Assembly (NCBI GenBank): GCA_033807775.1
Contig: CM066325.1
Coordinates: 21,013,301-21,077,300 of the forward strand
Direction of reading: 5' to 3'
DNA: 64,000 nt
Source of the DNA: Saussurea involucrata
Taxonomy: Eukaryota; Streptophyta; Magnoliopsida; Asterales; Asteraceae
Each line of letters starts with the position of its first letter. Positions within the stretch are counted from its first letter, which is position 1. Made by a program: the position numbers and the translations under genes. Positions 1 through 10,366 of the stretch are shown here, one piece after another. The notes below the pieces were generated by a model. The model ran no database searches and was not told the origin of the DNA. It saw only the letters and a program-made list of their open reading frames with translations.

Positions 1-456
1 AATATGAGCTTCCCACCAGTATAATGCATCCCCCTTTAACATTGCTGCTCCATATAATACTTTATCTTCTTCGGCGCACTTGCTCGTCTTAAAGATAGCT
101 TCTATCTCCTTTAACCATTTCATCGCATTCACGGGATCCCTGTCCCCAGAGTAGGTCGGAGGTCTACAACTTAAGAACATTTTGTAGTCGCACCTCCTTG
201 GCACCTGTACAACAGTTGGTGTAATTGGCATTTCAGCTTCCGTTTCAGGATCCGGTGTTTCAGCTTCACCGTGACGATTCCGATCAAACATTGCATGAAT
301 ACTGGCTTGTAGTCTCCCCATCTCTGCCATTAAATCACCTCTCGTAACGAACTCTGTATCTTGTTGCTGAGTTCTGCCTCCAGTTCTTATTGGCGGATTA
401 GTTCTATTCGGATTTCTTCCTCCTCCTCGATTCGAATTTCGTGTTCCGCTTGCCAT
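1..456 (-). CDS. gag of gypsy element C, N-terminal part (partial)
   Basis: The ATG is at 456-454 on the minus strand and the frame stays open to the window edge (about 152 codons). The product is the capsid precursor (Gag) that would form cytoplasmic virus-like particles. It opens with MASGTRNSNRGGG, a basic Gly/Arg/Asn-rich stretch, then a helical segment (DLMAEMGRLQASIHAMFD), then the conserved gag-domain start (CDYKMFLSC, PPTYSGDRDPV, AMKWLKEIEAIF). The homologue at 53661 has the same order. One base before the ATG is a splice-acceptor-like CTACAG (463-458), also found in the homologue. No internal stop is seen. Confidence 0.85.
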   Translation of the reverse strand, partial: MASGTRNSNRGGGRNPNRTNPPIRTGGRTQQQDTEFVTRGDLMAEMGRLQASIHAMFDRNRHGEAETPDPETEAEMPITPTVVQVPRRCDYKMFLSCRPPTYSGDRDPVNAMKWLKEIEAIFKTSKCAEEDKVLYGAAMLKGDALYWWEAHI

Positions 457-457
457 T

Positions 458-716
458 CTGTAGATTTAAACAAGGTTAACATACACATAAGCACATACCC
501 CATATAACAAGGTATTCCAGTTCAAACATGTACTTGTAAGTTCATGCTTACACTGGCCAGGTGTAATTTGAACATACCTTACATGATGTTCCTTCTACCT
601 TTTTATACTTAACATCCCAAGGTTCTAAAATAATAAGGACATCCTACTTCACATGCAGTTTAAGTCTAGGTATAAATCCAAATACCTAAATCTCTTAAAC
701 TAGGGCTCTGATACCA
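458..716 (-). promoter_or_regulatory. Leader of element C: primer site, loop hairpin, acceptor-like site
   Basis: On the minus strand the order is: primer-binding site 716-705; outer pairing words CATGTA/TACATG (585-580 with 532-527); inner hairpin 566-548, stem TTACAC/GTGTAA around loop CTGGCCA; and CTACAG (463-458) one base before gag. The same order and spacing recur in three other gypsy elements here. The dimerisation or packaging role is an inference. Confidence 0.7.
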
Positions 717-718
717 TT

Positions 719-2322
719 TGTAACGACCCGGTTTCCCAAACATACAACAAATAACATACATTGCATAACTTCATTACATTCATAATAAAAGGTACATCAC
801 AAACCAAGTACGGTCTCAAAAGTCTTGACATTACAAAATATATAAAAGTTTCCTAATCAACATCCGTCAAAACCTCCCTACACTTCATCCTCTCCTGCCG
901 ATCCTTAACCTGGAAAACATATTTTTGAAAACAAAATGAGGGTTAGACCAAACGGGTCTAGTGAGTTAATCCCGGTCTTTTCCAAAAATCAATATAAAAC
1001 CCTTTTCACATAATACTTTGTATCAAAATAGTTACATAAAACCTTTCGTATAAGCACGCATATACCACACGTATATAAATACCACATTAGAACTCGTGCA
1101 CCGTGTATCTCTCCTCATCTCATCTTCTTTCCCCTGGCCACATTAGTCGGTAGCAAGCCAACTAATCATCGTCACCGTACAATACAGTCGACTCCACTGT
1201 AATTACATACAGCCCCGCTGCAATTACCTACAGCTCCACTGCCATTTCATGCAGCCCCGCTGTATTTCCATACAGCCCCGCCGAACAATAATTCGGCTCA
1301 CCTATACTCGTTTCGTGCAATATCAACACAACATATATCTCAATATATTATCAATCACGTACACCATACATATAAGCACATTAATCACTAATTTTCACAT
1401 TCCCAAACCATACGTATGTATTCTAGTTGAAAATACTTTTTAAAGTAAAACTCACCTTGAATGCTTAAAATGCGCTTCCAAGCCTTTCTCCGAGCTATCC
1501 GATCCTTTATCCAAATACCTCAGAATCTGAAACCATTTACATACCAATATCTCCTTACCAACTTATGTATAAGACTTACTAGCAGGTTATGGACTCTAGA
1601 TACATCTACATAACTTTTATCCTCAAAATTACCCAAACAGCCAAGTTATCCGGACAACCCAAACAACCCGGACAACACCACCTTTTCCGGATAACATGAC
1701 TTTTCCGGACAACCTCAGTAATCCGGACAGCAAGACTAATCCGGACAACACGACTTATCCGGACAACACAAGGAATCCGGATGCCATCCGGACTCTAAAT
1801 CATCCGGAAACCATCAATCAAATCGTCCGGACTCTATCAACAATCTACCCGGACACCACCCAAGAATCTACCCGGACACATTCAACATATTCGGACACTA
1901 CTGTCGGTTTACCTAAAAATCACCCAGATTCGACAGAAAACTTTACCAGATGTGATTTCGGTTATTCTACTCCGATAGATACTTCCTACTAACCATTATA
2001 AACATAATTTGTACTAGAAACATACCTTAATCAGCTTCAATAACTTCAATTTGGTCCTTTACCCTTCTTTCTCTTTTCTTCTTCTTTTTGCTCCCAACAC
2101 ACACACACTTACCAATCTGAGTTTTCTGAAATGAAGACATCTGGATATCTAATTCAGATATTATCCACACTAATTACCATTTTAGACCCTAAACTATTCC
2201 ATAACAACCAAAGCACCCTTAACTTACTAAATCATCTTAACTTACCCAAAATAGTAACTTTAAAGTTAAATAAACTTAACGAAATTAGATTTTTAACTAA
2301 CGGATTTACCCGGGGTATTACA
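719..2322 (-). repeat. 5' LTR of gypsy element C
   Basis: A 1,604-bp LTR bounded by TGTAA and TTACA. It contains the gypsy-wide hairpin TAGACC/GGTCTA at 944-960. Two internal repeat arrays are visible: about 1190-1290, a roughly 24-bp unit built on CAGCCCCGCTG-like words, and about 1640-1870, an 18-20-bp unit built on the palindrome TCCGGA (TCCGGACAACA and variants). The outer end is at 2322. Confidence 0.85.
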
Positions 2323-4742
2323 GAGTTAGCAGCACTAACAGAGTTAGCAGCACTAACAGAGTTAGCAGCACTAACAGAGTTAGAAGTACTAACAGAGTTA
2401 GCAGCACTAATACTACTAGCAGCAGTATTGGCAGTAGTATTGCTTCTAGCAGCACTATCCTTGTCAGCAGTACTATCTGAGGTAGCAGTACTAACATTAG
2501 TGCTTTTGGGGACCCACATATTGACACATTCATTTTCAGTCTGTTTTCTCATGTGGCTTTTGGATTTAGCTTGTTTCTTAGCCACATGGTGCCTTGCAGG
2601 CTTCCTATAACCAGAAGATTTTTGAAAACTCCTGTGAAAACTTTTCTTTTGGTTAATAGGATTGAAATAACAGTATTTGGCAAGATGATTCAACTTGCCA
2701 CAAATAAAACAAGGTTTTGGTCTGTTAATCCTTTGCAGATCAACTCCTTGATTTTGTGCCCATTGGTTATTCCAATTTCTTTGATTTCCCCTCCTTTTAT
2801 CATGTTTTTGGGGTTCATCCTTTTGAAGATTCTTGCAAGAACAATGTTCACAGGTATTGGACTTCACAACAGTGGTTTGTGTATAATGAACTCCCTTTCC
2901 TTTTTCAGATCTTTTCATCTCATTGTTCTTATCCCAGGGACTTCCACCATCCTCATTGGTCTTTATGTAATTCTCTAAGGGAATCTCACCACTGACATTC
3001 TTGTCCCTTTTCTTAGACTCTTCTTTTTCAGTTTTATCCTCCACCACAACTTCATCTAATGGATCTATTTTAGTAGCTCCTTCAGGTAAGTCCTTTTTAT
3101 CCTTGGTTTCTAACAGGTCTGACCTAGGAGGGATGTAGTTGTTGTTGTAGGGTGGGGGTGTGGCATTGTACCCTATGCCTGGTTTCAACTTACTATGGAT
3201 TTGAGAGTTGATTATGTTGTCCATGACTTTAGAGGCACAAGTAAACTTTTCTACATCAAGTTTGACTTTCTCAAGCTCTCCTTTTAGTTTCTCACACTCT
3301 TCCCTGGATTCTCTAAGCTGGAACTCTAGACCATCCTTTTCCCATTTCCAGTAGTTTGTATCATAGGAGTGTTGAAGTTCATTGGCTTGAAAAGCCCTAA
3401 TCTGTTCTTCAAACTTCTCAACAATTACTACATAGTCTTTTCTGTCCTTTTCTAATCTCTTAAGGTCATCACACATTCCCTGATTGTGATCTCTATACCT
3501 TTTAACAGTGTCTATACAAGCTTGAGTACAGAGATTAGATTTTACCTCAGTAGGAATATCTGAAACTTCAGCCATAAGTGCTTGATTTTGGATGGCCTCT
3601 TCTGCTTGATCACTCCAATCAAATCCCATTCCTTGTTGAGAGACTAGAGCTTGAATAGAGTTTCTGTTTTGATTGGAGCTTCCAGCCTGAGTTTGTTGAT
3701 GGCTGTTGTAAGATGTTCCACCTCTGCATTCTCTGGCAAAGTGTCCCATCTTGTGACACTTGTAGCATTCAACTTTGGACTTGTCAAATCCAGCACCATC
3801 TTCTCTTCTTTGGGAAAAGTTGTTTCTCCCTGTCCTCTTTATGAATTTCTTCACCCTCATAGACAGCATAGCCATCTGCCACTTGATATCCATCTCTTCA
3901 AGATCATCAGCATTAATCTGTTCTAAGTCATCATTAATTAATGAGGAATTAACATGACTAGAAAAGAAGGCTTCTAGTACTGAATCATTGGTCTTTTCCT
4001 GATTGACTCCTCCAGCAGCATTAACTGATTCAGGGTTAGCAGTAGAATCAGATGATGCTGAAAGGAGTGCAGCATTATGTACATATCCAGAAGGCTTCTT
4101 TTTGGCTTCAACCTCTGCTTCAAAGACTCTAAGATCATTGTAAAGATCATCAAGCTCTTTATCTTTCAATTGGTCATTCTGTCTGAAGGACACAGTATAC
4201 ATTGTCCACTCTTCACCTAATGATCTTAAGAACTTTCTGTTAACATCATCAGCCTCCATCTTGACTCCTACTGTGGCCAATTCTCCAATCAGCTTATTAA
4301 ATCTATCAAAAGTTTGAGTCATAGACTCATTCTTAGTAGAAGTAAAGTTTTCATACTGCTGCTTGAGAATTGCCTTCTGATTCCTCTTGGTGCTTTTGGT
4401 GCCAGTGAATCTCTTTTCCAATGCATTCCACAGAATCTGAGCATCAGTGCAGTGATGAAATTGATGCTGATATTCATTGGGGATAGCCAAAAGCAGAGTG
4501 CTTAAGGCCTTCATCTCTATTTGTCTGACTTTTCTCTCTGCATCAGTCTTTGGAGGAGGTCTTTTACCATCTGGTCCAGTTCTTCCTTCAGCACATGGAC
4601 CATTTTCTATGATATCCCAGATGGAATAATCAGTAAGCAGAATGTACTGCTTGATTCTAATTTTCCACATGTCAAACTCATTGGGTCTGAGCATGGGAAC
4701 CTTAGAAACAAGAGTACTGTTTGATTCAATAGAATTGTCCAT
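2232..4742 (-). CDS. Long copia gag protein, C-terminus cut by a gypsy LTR
   Basis: Open frame of 836 codons; only 4742-2323 is native and the last about 30 codons are read from the inserted LTR of element C. Residues 1-250 match the copia gag (DUF4219/UBN2) pattern, with FDMWKIRIKQYI near the start. CCHC zinc knuckles lie near residues 324 (CYKCHKMGHFAREC) and 676 (CFICGKLNHLAKYC), separated by a charged coiled-coil region. The N-S-V-S-A-A-rich C-terminus comes from an 18-bp tandem repeat at about 2323-2415. The ATG at 4742 is just downstream of the primer site. Gag would package element RNA, but with the pol region displaced the copy cannot move by itself. No frameshift is seen before the insertion point. 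Confidence 0.85.
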   Translation of the reverse strand: MDNSIESNSTLVSKVPMLRPNEFDMWKIRIKQYILLTDYSIWDIIENGPCAEGRTGPDGKRPPPKTDAERKVRQIEMKALSTLLLAIPNEYQHQFHHCTDAQILWNALEKRFTGTKSTKRNQKAILKQQYENFTSTKNESMTQTFDRFNKLIGELATVGVKMEADDVNRKFLRSLGEEWTMYTVSFRQNDQLKDKELDDLYNDLRVFEAEVEAKKKPSGYVHNAALLSASSDSTANPESVNAAGGVNQEKTNDSVLEAFFSSHVNSSLINDDLEQINADDLEEMDIKWQMAMLSMRVKKFIKRTGRNNFSQRREDGAGFDKSKVECYKCHKMGHFARECRGGTSYNSHQQTQAGSSNQNRNSIQALVSQQGMGFDWSDQAEEAIQNQALMAEVSDIPTEVKSNLCTQACIDTVKRYRDHNQGMCDDLKRLEKDRKDYVVIVEKFEEQIRAFQANELQHSYDTNYWKWEKDGLEFQLRESREECEKLKGELEKVKLDVEKFTCASKVMDNIINSQIHSKLKPGIGYNATPPPYNNNYIPPRSDLLETKDKKDLPEGATKIDPLDEVVVEDKTEKEESKKRDKNVSGEIPLENYIKTNEDGGSPWDKNNEMKRSEKGKGVHYTQTTVVKSNTCEHCSCKNLQKDEPQKHDKRRGNQRNWNNQWAQNQGVDLQRINRPKPCFICGKLNHLAKYCYFNPINQKKSFHRSFQKSSGYRKPARHHVAKKQAKSKSHMRKQTENECVNMWVPKSTNVSTATSDSTADKDSAARSNTTANTAASSISAANSVSTSNSVSAANSVSAANSVSAANSVIPRVNPLVKNLISLSLFNFKVTILGKLR
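2323..2415 (-). repeat. 18-bp in-frame tandem repeat in copia 1 gag
   Basis: Five copies of an 18-bp unit (plus-strand GAGTTAGCAGCACTAACA and close variants), six codons each, so the reading frame is kept. Degenerate copies continue to about 2500. Element C inserted exactly at the edge of one unit. Confidence 0.85.
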
Positions 4743-4784
4743 AATAATTGTAGAATTCTAAGAAACACAAGCTCTGATACCACT

Positions 4785-5530
4785 TGTCAGGATCGAATCT
4801 TAACAAGACTAATAATACTTAGAATTCAGAATTAAAGAATCTGCGGAAAAGAACTTTAATTCACACAATCAAAGAACAATATATCAGAGAACACAAACGG
4901 TTTGTATTCAATGCTTCGACTCACAAGATTACAACCAAACCTCAATCTTGATGAACAGGCTCAATCAAGACGACTTCTACTTCTCTAGAAATAGGGTTCA
5001 GAACCTTGAGGTTAATTCTCTCTAAAACAAAACGTATTCTAAAACTCTCGTATATTCTCCTGTCTCGAATAGCTATCTATCAACATCTATTTATACACAA
5101 TAATTACAAGATAACTATCAAAAATAAATTGATCTTCTGAATCTTCTTTAAGCATATCTTCATCCATTCCATCTTTATCTCCAATCTCTTCGCATACCAA
5201 ACTTATCACATCAGCAGTATTAATCTTCATTCAGCATGAGCAGTACTAATATTCTCCAGCAGCACTAATTCATTCCAGCAACATTAACTTGACTTAGCAG
5301 TACTAACCTTGTTCTAGCAGCATTAATGCATCAGCAGTACTAACAGAGTTCCAGCAGCATTAATTTGTTCCAGCGGTATTAACTTGATCCAGCAGTACTA
5401 ACTATGACAAGCAGTACTAACTTTGATCCAGCAGTATTAATTATGCCCTGGCAGTATTAAGGTTGTTCTGGAAGTAGTAATGTAGTTCTGGCAGTACTAA
5501 TCATACTTAGCAAATCTTCAGTTCCCAACA
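4785..5530 (-). repeat. 5' LTR of copia 1
   Basis: A 746-bp LTR with TGTTGGGAAC at its outer (5530) end and CCTGACA at its inner end. The outer third (about 5210-5515) is an imperfect tandem array of roughly 20 bp built on AGCAGTACTAAC / AGCAGCATTAAT. The same words form the 18-bp coding repeat near the end of this element's gag ORF. Confidence 0.82.
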
Positions 5531-6577
5531 ACTTACCTTGGAGGTCTGTGTAGCGATCCACGCCTTCGGGATGTACACTTTGGAGGTAGTCCCGATGTGT
5601 CGGGCCTTGAGGCGTTACCGAGTGGGTAGACGTCAAGGTGTATCCTCAATTATGGTGTAACTCGGTTTCGTAGAGCAGAGTCGTGGAACAATCCAGACGT
5701 ATGTGGTAATTCCCGATTTCGTTGGGAGGATAGAGATAGGCGTAACATAACCTGTAATCTCTACTCCCAGTTGTGCAATGAACGTTGTACGGGTGGTATA
5801 CTTATGTGTTACCTCCACCTTCAACGGATACGGGTCTCCCCCGTTTATGGTATTTGATCTGTATTACATTTTACGGTTGCGTGCATATTGCTTCGTATTA
5901 TATTTTAATAAAGGGTCATATTTAATGGACGATTTCCGTGTTTTATGGGTTGAGTATGTTTTGTTAACCGTATGTGAAGGTTTTGCCTAATTTAGATTTA
6001 TTCGTGTACTTGGGTGAATTGGGATTGTAACTCATTTTTTGGGAAAACGCTTTACACTTTTGGGAAGGATTCCCATGGATTTTGAGTGCGTTGGAAAATA
6101 AGTCGCTTATGCCGTTTGGGAAACCTTTTTGGGAAATGATAGTCTTTGTCGCAAGCTTTCATTTAAAAATTTATTTAAATCATGACTATAATTATTAACT
6201 GACAATTTATGATTTGATATAGTCATGATAAAATGCTTGAACTCACTAGGCGTAAGCCTAACCCTTTTTATTTGTCGGCATGTGCAACAGACTCAGGTTG
6301 GGGTAGCTCTAGCTACACTGTAAAGTGGCGAGTGCTAGTAAAGTGCACGAGAGGTGAATAGCTTAAGTTATGTTTTCCGCATTTACCCTTGGGAAGTAGC
6401 ACTTGTATTTGGATTAAGTGATGTCTGAAGTGGGTTTAGTCTTGGTAATGAGACTTATGTAGTATGTATTGCTTGGAGATAACCATTTTTTGTAATTGGA
6501 GATATTTTACTTATTGTTTCAGATGTAATATCAAAATTTTTAAATTAGTTGCTCTTTCCAAATTTGAGGGTGTTACA
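5531..6577 (+). repeat. Gypsy LTR remnant, plus strand (element G)
   Basis: The stretch ends in GGGTGTTACA at 6577 and has, about 310 bp upstream of that end, CTCACTAGGCGTAAGCCTAA (from about 6242). In the intact element A the equivalent hairpin word is also about 300 bp from the LTR end. Its 5' start was split by the copia 1 insertion at 5530. No internal region follows; the Sirevirus-like ORF starts at once at 6578. It is therefore a truncated or solo LTR. Confidence 0.6.
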
Positions 6578-8184
6578 TTAGCCAACAAAGTGGATACTTT
6601 GACCACTTCCCACTCCAACATTGTAGCTTCATTTGATGCTTTCAAGGCTTCATGTATAATCAAGGATACTGAACTTCAGAGACTTATTCAAGAGGCCAAA
6701 ACTCATCAGGATCTTGACAAAAGCATCGCCGATTCTCTTAGCTCTCTTCACACCAAAGCTGACAACATGCTGGAGAAAGCTCAATGGGAAATGGACTTGG
6801 GTGATTTTTCTATGATCTCCGGTGTCACCAATCAAAGTTTGACTCATCTTCACACTAAGTTTGATAGTGTTTTTGTACAGTTGGGTTTTAAGGTTCCGGC
6901 TGCTGCTGAGGGGGAGAAAACTCTTAGTCATCCAAAAATGCCTTCAATTAAGAGATCTATCATCAACAAGCCTTCACCCACCACCGAAAAATCTTCACCC
7001 TCCACCGAAACCTCACCTACCACCGAAACATCTTCATCCTCCACCGAATCATCACCTTCGGCCACCGAAGCACCACTTATGCCCTCACCGAAAATTGCAG
7101 GTACCACCGATCTAATCTCCACACCGACCAAGTCTCCATCAGGGGTGAAAAGTAAGGCAACGTCTTAGGGGGAGCAAGTTTCTAAAACCCCCAAAGACAA
7201 AGGCAAGAAAACCCTCACTGTTGAACAGTTGGCCGAAGAAGAAAAGAAAAAGAAGGAATTGACAAAATATGGGAATCGACCTGTTGATGCCCAAACTTTG
7301 AAGTTAAAGCCTCATTCTCTACAATCTCAGGAATCCAACCTCGGTCTGACTCCTCAGGAGATTGAGGAAGCCAGACTTGCTCAAAAAGTTTTAGATGACT
7401 CCAGGGCTCTATCCTTGAAAGTTGCACAAGAAGACCCATCAAAGCTAAGTCTACCGATCCTCTCTTAACCCAAAAATCGGTGTTGGGTGCTATTGAAAAA
7501 GAAAAGAATGAAGAAATAAGTTGGTACAAAAAGACCATGTACCACCGAATGTCCAAATCCCCGATCACAAATGTCAAAATTGCTACCTCCAGAGCCAACC
7601 CAAAGGATATCAGGATGATCATCGATAGAGAAGACGGCTCAATGAAAAGTGTGAGAGATGTTAACCTCCAATATTACGGTCTTCCCGAATGGTATGAGAT
7701 CTCTCAAAACTTGGTCAGAAGTGCAAACCCAAAGAAAGACATTTTTATCAAATGCATTGAAGGACTGATGGAAAAGATGAAGGAGATTAAAAGAAAACAC
7801 AACATTATTCTTTCCTCCGATGAAAGGGCGAAACTTCAATCGATGAAAGAAGAAATCCGTCTTCCCAAAGTCAAGAATCCTATTGACAAGGTGTTCAAAG
7901 AAATGGCAAGTGAATGGAAAATTCCAAATGTAAGCAACCTAAATCTGTCCCTCCCCACATCTGTGCCTTATCCTACCACAACCTTGAGCCTCTCACTGAT
8001 ACCTGGACTGTTCTTCAATGATGGTTTTGGTCATCGTGCCTTCTTCAGATTTGCACAAATTCCCATCGCCGATACCGTGTTTCTTCAAGGCATCTCCAAC
8101 CTCTTTCCCAACATCCCCGAAGCTCAACCTTTCTACCGAAATTTGTTGGACGAAATCAAGCAACGTCAAACTTCCAAGAAATAG
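6578..8184 (+). pseudogene. Downstream (envelope-like/accessory) ORF of a Sirevirus-like copia element (D), broken
   Basis: Coding stretch directly upstream of a polypurine tract and LTR, where Sireviruses carry an extra ORF after pol. The 5' end is lost where LTR G joins. Visible are an N-terminal coiled-coil part, a Ser/Thr/Pro/Glu-rich repeat (6960-7100, SPTTE/SPSTE units), a charged Lys/Glu segment, and a better conserved C-terminal domain (about 7560-8180) with the words IRMIIDREDGSMKSVRDVN and YGLPEWYEISQ. Breaks: an in-frame TAG at 7166-7168 and a one-base frameshift near 7430-7445, followed by a stop at 7466-7468. I see no clear fusion peptide or membrane segment, so 'envelope-like' rests on position only. 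Function unknown. Confidence 0.65.
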
Positions 8185-8484
8185 GTTCTCTCTCTCAATG
8201 GTGCTTGTAAAAGTTTGTTTCTCTTCTTACGATTGTACGAGAAAACTTATCTAAATACAAGTACCTTTCTATTTGAATTTTTTTTGGTACATAACCTTAC
8301 TTACATTTACTTGTAAATATTGTATATAGTATACATACTCATACAAAAAAAATAGATCAAAAGAACAAAAAGAATGGTCTATGTAAAAAGAACCCAAAAA
8401 GAGTAAAAAGGGTTAAAATGCATTTTACTTTTATATACTCTTAAATATTCTAAGGGAAGAGCTCAAATTCAAATAGGGGGAGAT
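8185..8484 (+). other. 3' untranslated stretch and polypurine tract of element D
   Basis: AT-rich, no ORF. It ends in AAATAGGGGGAGAT (8471-8484) directly before the LTR, which fits a plus-strand priming polypurine tract. Confidence 0.7.
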
Positions 8485-9642
8485 TGTTGGGTCACCTAGA
8501 TTTGAAATTGACTCTCCGATGTTCTCCCTTATGTCTTACTTTGAATATTTTAGCATGGTTCTTTTAGAGATGACTTGTACAAAATATCAACTATTCGGTG
8601 AAGTCGAAGATCAACCGGAACCAAGCTTGAAGACATTCTACTTGTGGAAAATAGAAGACTCTTCTTTACATTCAACCAAGTCATCATCCACCGAAGTTGT
8701 TCTTACAAATCGGTGGACAACCCTCCACCGAATTTGTTCTTACAAATCGGTGGACAACCCTTCACCGAAGTTGTTCTTACAAATCGGTGGACAGCCCTCC
8801 ACCGAATTTGTTCTTACAAATCGGTGGACAACCCTCCCCCGAATTTGTTCTCACAAATCGGTGGACAACCCTTCCCCGAATTTGTTCTCACAAATCGGTG
8901 GACAACCCATCACCGATCTTGTTCTCACAAATCGGTGGACAATCCCTCTACCGACATATCCTTTGTCGGTCAACATCATCCCACCGATAAGGGTGCTAAA
9001 ATCGGTGGGATCTATGTGTTATCAAATAAAAGAGTTTCTCTCTGCAGATTTTCTCAAGTTCCAAAGTCAATTGTATCGGTGAAACTTCATCGGTGTGACT
9101 GTCTTAGAATACACATCAAGAAGATCATTTATTAAGGGACAATATCCTTTGACAAATAAAAGTGACTGTTTGTCGTTTTATCCATTTTCTGTTAAAGTCC
9201 TTTTCTTCAGCATGAGTTCTATTTCCAGTACCTAGTAAAAGGTGATAAGGACATCTCAGCTTTTCAGGAGTCAACATTCTCAGCAAATATGATGATGACA
9301 AGTGTCCCAAGCATTCAATGCTTGTACACTCCTTGCCACTATAAAAGGAAGAAGATATCCCCATGCAAACTACGCTTTCTGGAATTCTCTCAGTGCAAGA
9401 AATCTCCATATTACTTGATAACTTAATAGCTTTGTTCTCAGTGTTCTTGGTTGTTTTGTTTAGTATACTTAGTGAAAGATTGTTAGAATAGTTTATCTGT
9501 TCTTTTCCGCAACAGTCTTTAAGTTTCTTTGTGTAATTCTTGTTGAAAGATTTTCAATAAAAGAATTAAAATTGTGAAAACTTTTGAGTATTGTATTCAA
9601 CCCCCCCTTCTACAATACTTGTTAAGCCATCTGGGACTAACA
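8485..9642 (+). repeat. 3' LTR of Sirevirus-like element D with hairpin array
   Basis: It starts TGTTGGGTCACC just after the polypurine tract and ends GGGACTAACA at 9642 (about 1,158 bp); the two ends are roughly inverted. From 8690 to 8960 there are about seven copies of a 37-38-bp unit, each able to fold: CCACCGAATTTGT pairs with ACAAATCGGTGG around a TTCT-type loop. The CCACCGAA word also recurs in the coding repeat at 6970-7090. The right boundary is placed by terminal similarity only. Confidence 0.7.
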
Positions 9643-9794
9643 TCAACCTCATCAGAGGTTCTGTGGAGATTGTCAGAGTCTCTGAGCAATTTCACAGAGG
9701 CTCTGTGAAGTATAGAACCTTTGAAGGATGAGTCTTAAACTGAGTGTTTTAAGAGTCATAGTGAACTTTGAAGCCTGAGTCCTTAACATAAGTA

Positions 9795-10040
9795 TTAAGG
9801 AGTCCATTTCATCTGAAGATTGGGTCCTAAACTGATGTGTTTAGGAGTCCGTTTCATCTGAAGATTGAGTCCTAAACTGATGTGTTTAGGAGTCCGTTTC
9901 ATCTGAAGATTGAGTCCTAAACTAATGTGTTTAGGAGTCCGTTTCATCTGAAGATTGAGTCCTAAACTGATGTGTTTAGGAGTCCGTTTCATCTGAAGGT
10001 TGAGTCGTAAACTGATGTGTTTAGGAGTCCGTTTACCTGC
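9795..10040 (-). repeat. 45-bp tandem hairpin array after gag of element F
   Basis: About five copies with an exact 45-bp step (for example TTAGGAGTCC at 9841 and 9886). Each unit holds TCCTAAAC and GTTTAGGA separated by 4-6 bases, a perfect hairpin. 45 is a multiple of three, so a short open frame runs through it by chance. Element E has a related but sequence-diverged array at the matching place after its gag. Confidence 0.85.
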
Positions 10041-10366
10041 AAGACATATTAAAGACATTTTGGTACCCATTTCCAAATGGGTCCTATAATGTTAGGATTT
10101 GGAGTTGTCTTCAGGTCCTCTTGTTTGCCAGTTTTTGCTTGTTTGCCAGCTTCTTTTTTGTGACTTTTCTCATTTTGGGTCTTTGGTATTTTCTTTTAAA
10201 ATGACCCATTTAGAACACAGAAAGATTTAGAGAAAAGGTTTTTTTAATTGAAACAGAAGATCAAAGCATTTATAATTATGAGATTGAAGAGATGAATGCT
10301 TAGTAGAAACAAAAGGCTTTTGAGCATTTTTGACAGGAGTAGAGTTTTTGACTTTCCAAACCATTT

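Larger units (their letters stand above)
1..2322 (-). mobile_element. Ty3/gypsy retrotransposon, 5' part only (element C)
   Basis: Minus-strand gypsy element cut by the left window edge. Reading leftwards it has a 5' LTR (2322 to 719), a primer-binding site matching the initiator-Met type TGGTATCAGAGC (716-705), a leader, and the start of gag (456 onward). The gag start closely resembles that of the intact element at 53661-58232, so the same lineage (Tekay/Del-like chromovirus) is likely. It is inserted in the copia gag ORF at 2322/2323. The adjacent 5 bp, GAGTT (2323-2327), should be one copy of its target duplication; the other copy would lie outside the window. Confidence 0.88.
2323..5530 (-). 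mobile_element. Ty1/copia (Sirevirus-like) element, 5' half (copia 1)
   Basis: Minus-strand element with a 5' LTR (5530 to 4785), a primer-binding site TGGTATCAGAGC (4782-4771), and a very long gag ORF that breaks off at 2322 where gypsy element C inserted. Pol and the 3' LTR are not in the window. The unusually long gag with two zinc knuckles and a coiled coil suggests the Sirevirus (SIRE/Maximus) lineage; this is an inference. The outer end at 5530 abuts ACTTA (5531-5535), the expected target duplication copy. Confidence 0.85.

Noticed and set aside
1249..1992. Short open frames in 1249-1443 and 1696-1992
   Set aside because: Both lie inside the LTR of element C; the second is read through the TCCGGACAACA repeat array and has repeat-driven composition (NPD/YPD units), not a protein family.
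6578..8184. True retroviral envelope gene
   Set aside because: No signal peptide, fusion peptide or transmembrane anchor could be recognised; only the position after pol is envelope-like.
8519..9135. Overlapping open frames of 97-187 codons in all three forward frames at 8519-9135
   Set aside because: They are read through the LTR hairpin array of element D; repeats without stops in three frames explain them.
9795..10076. 93-codon repeat protein on the minus strand
   Set aside because: The 45-bp unit is a multiple of three, so an open frame is automatic; the sequence is the hairpin array of element F.
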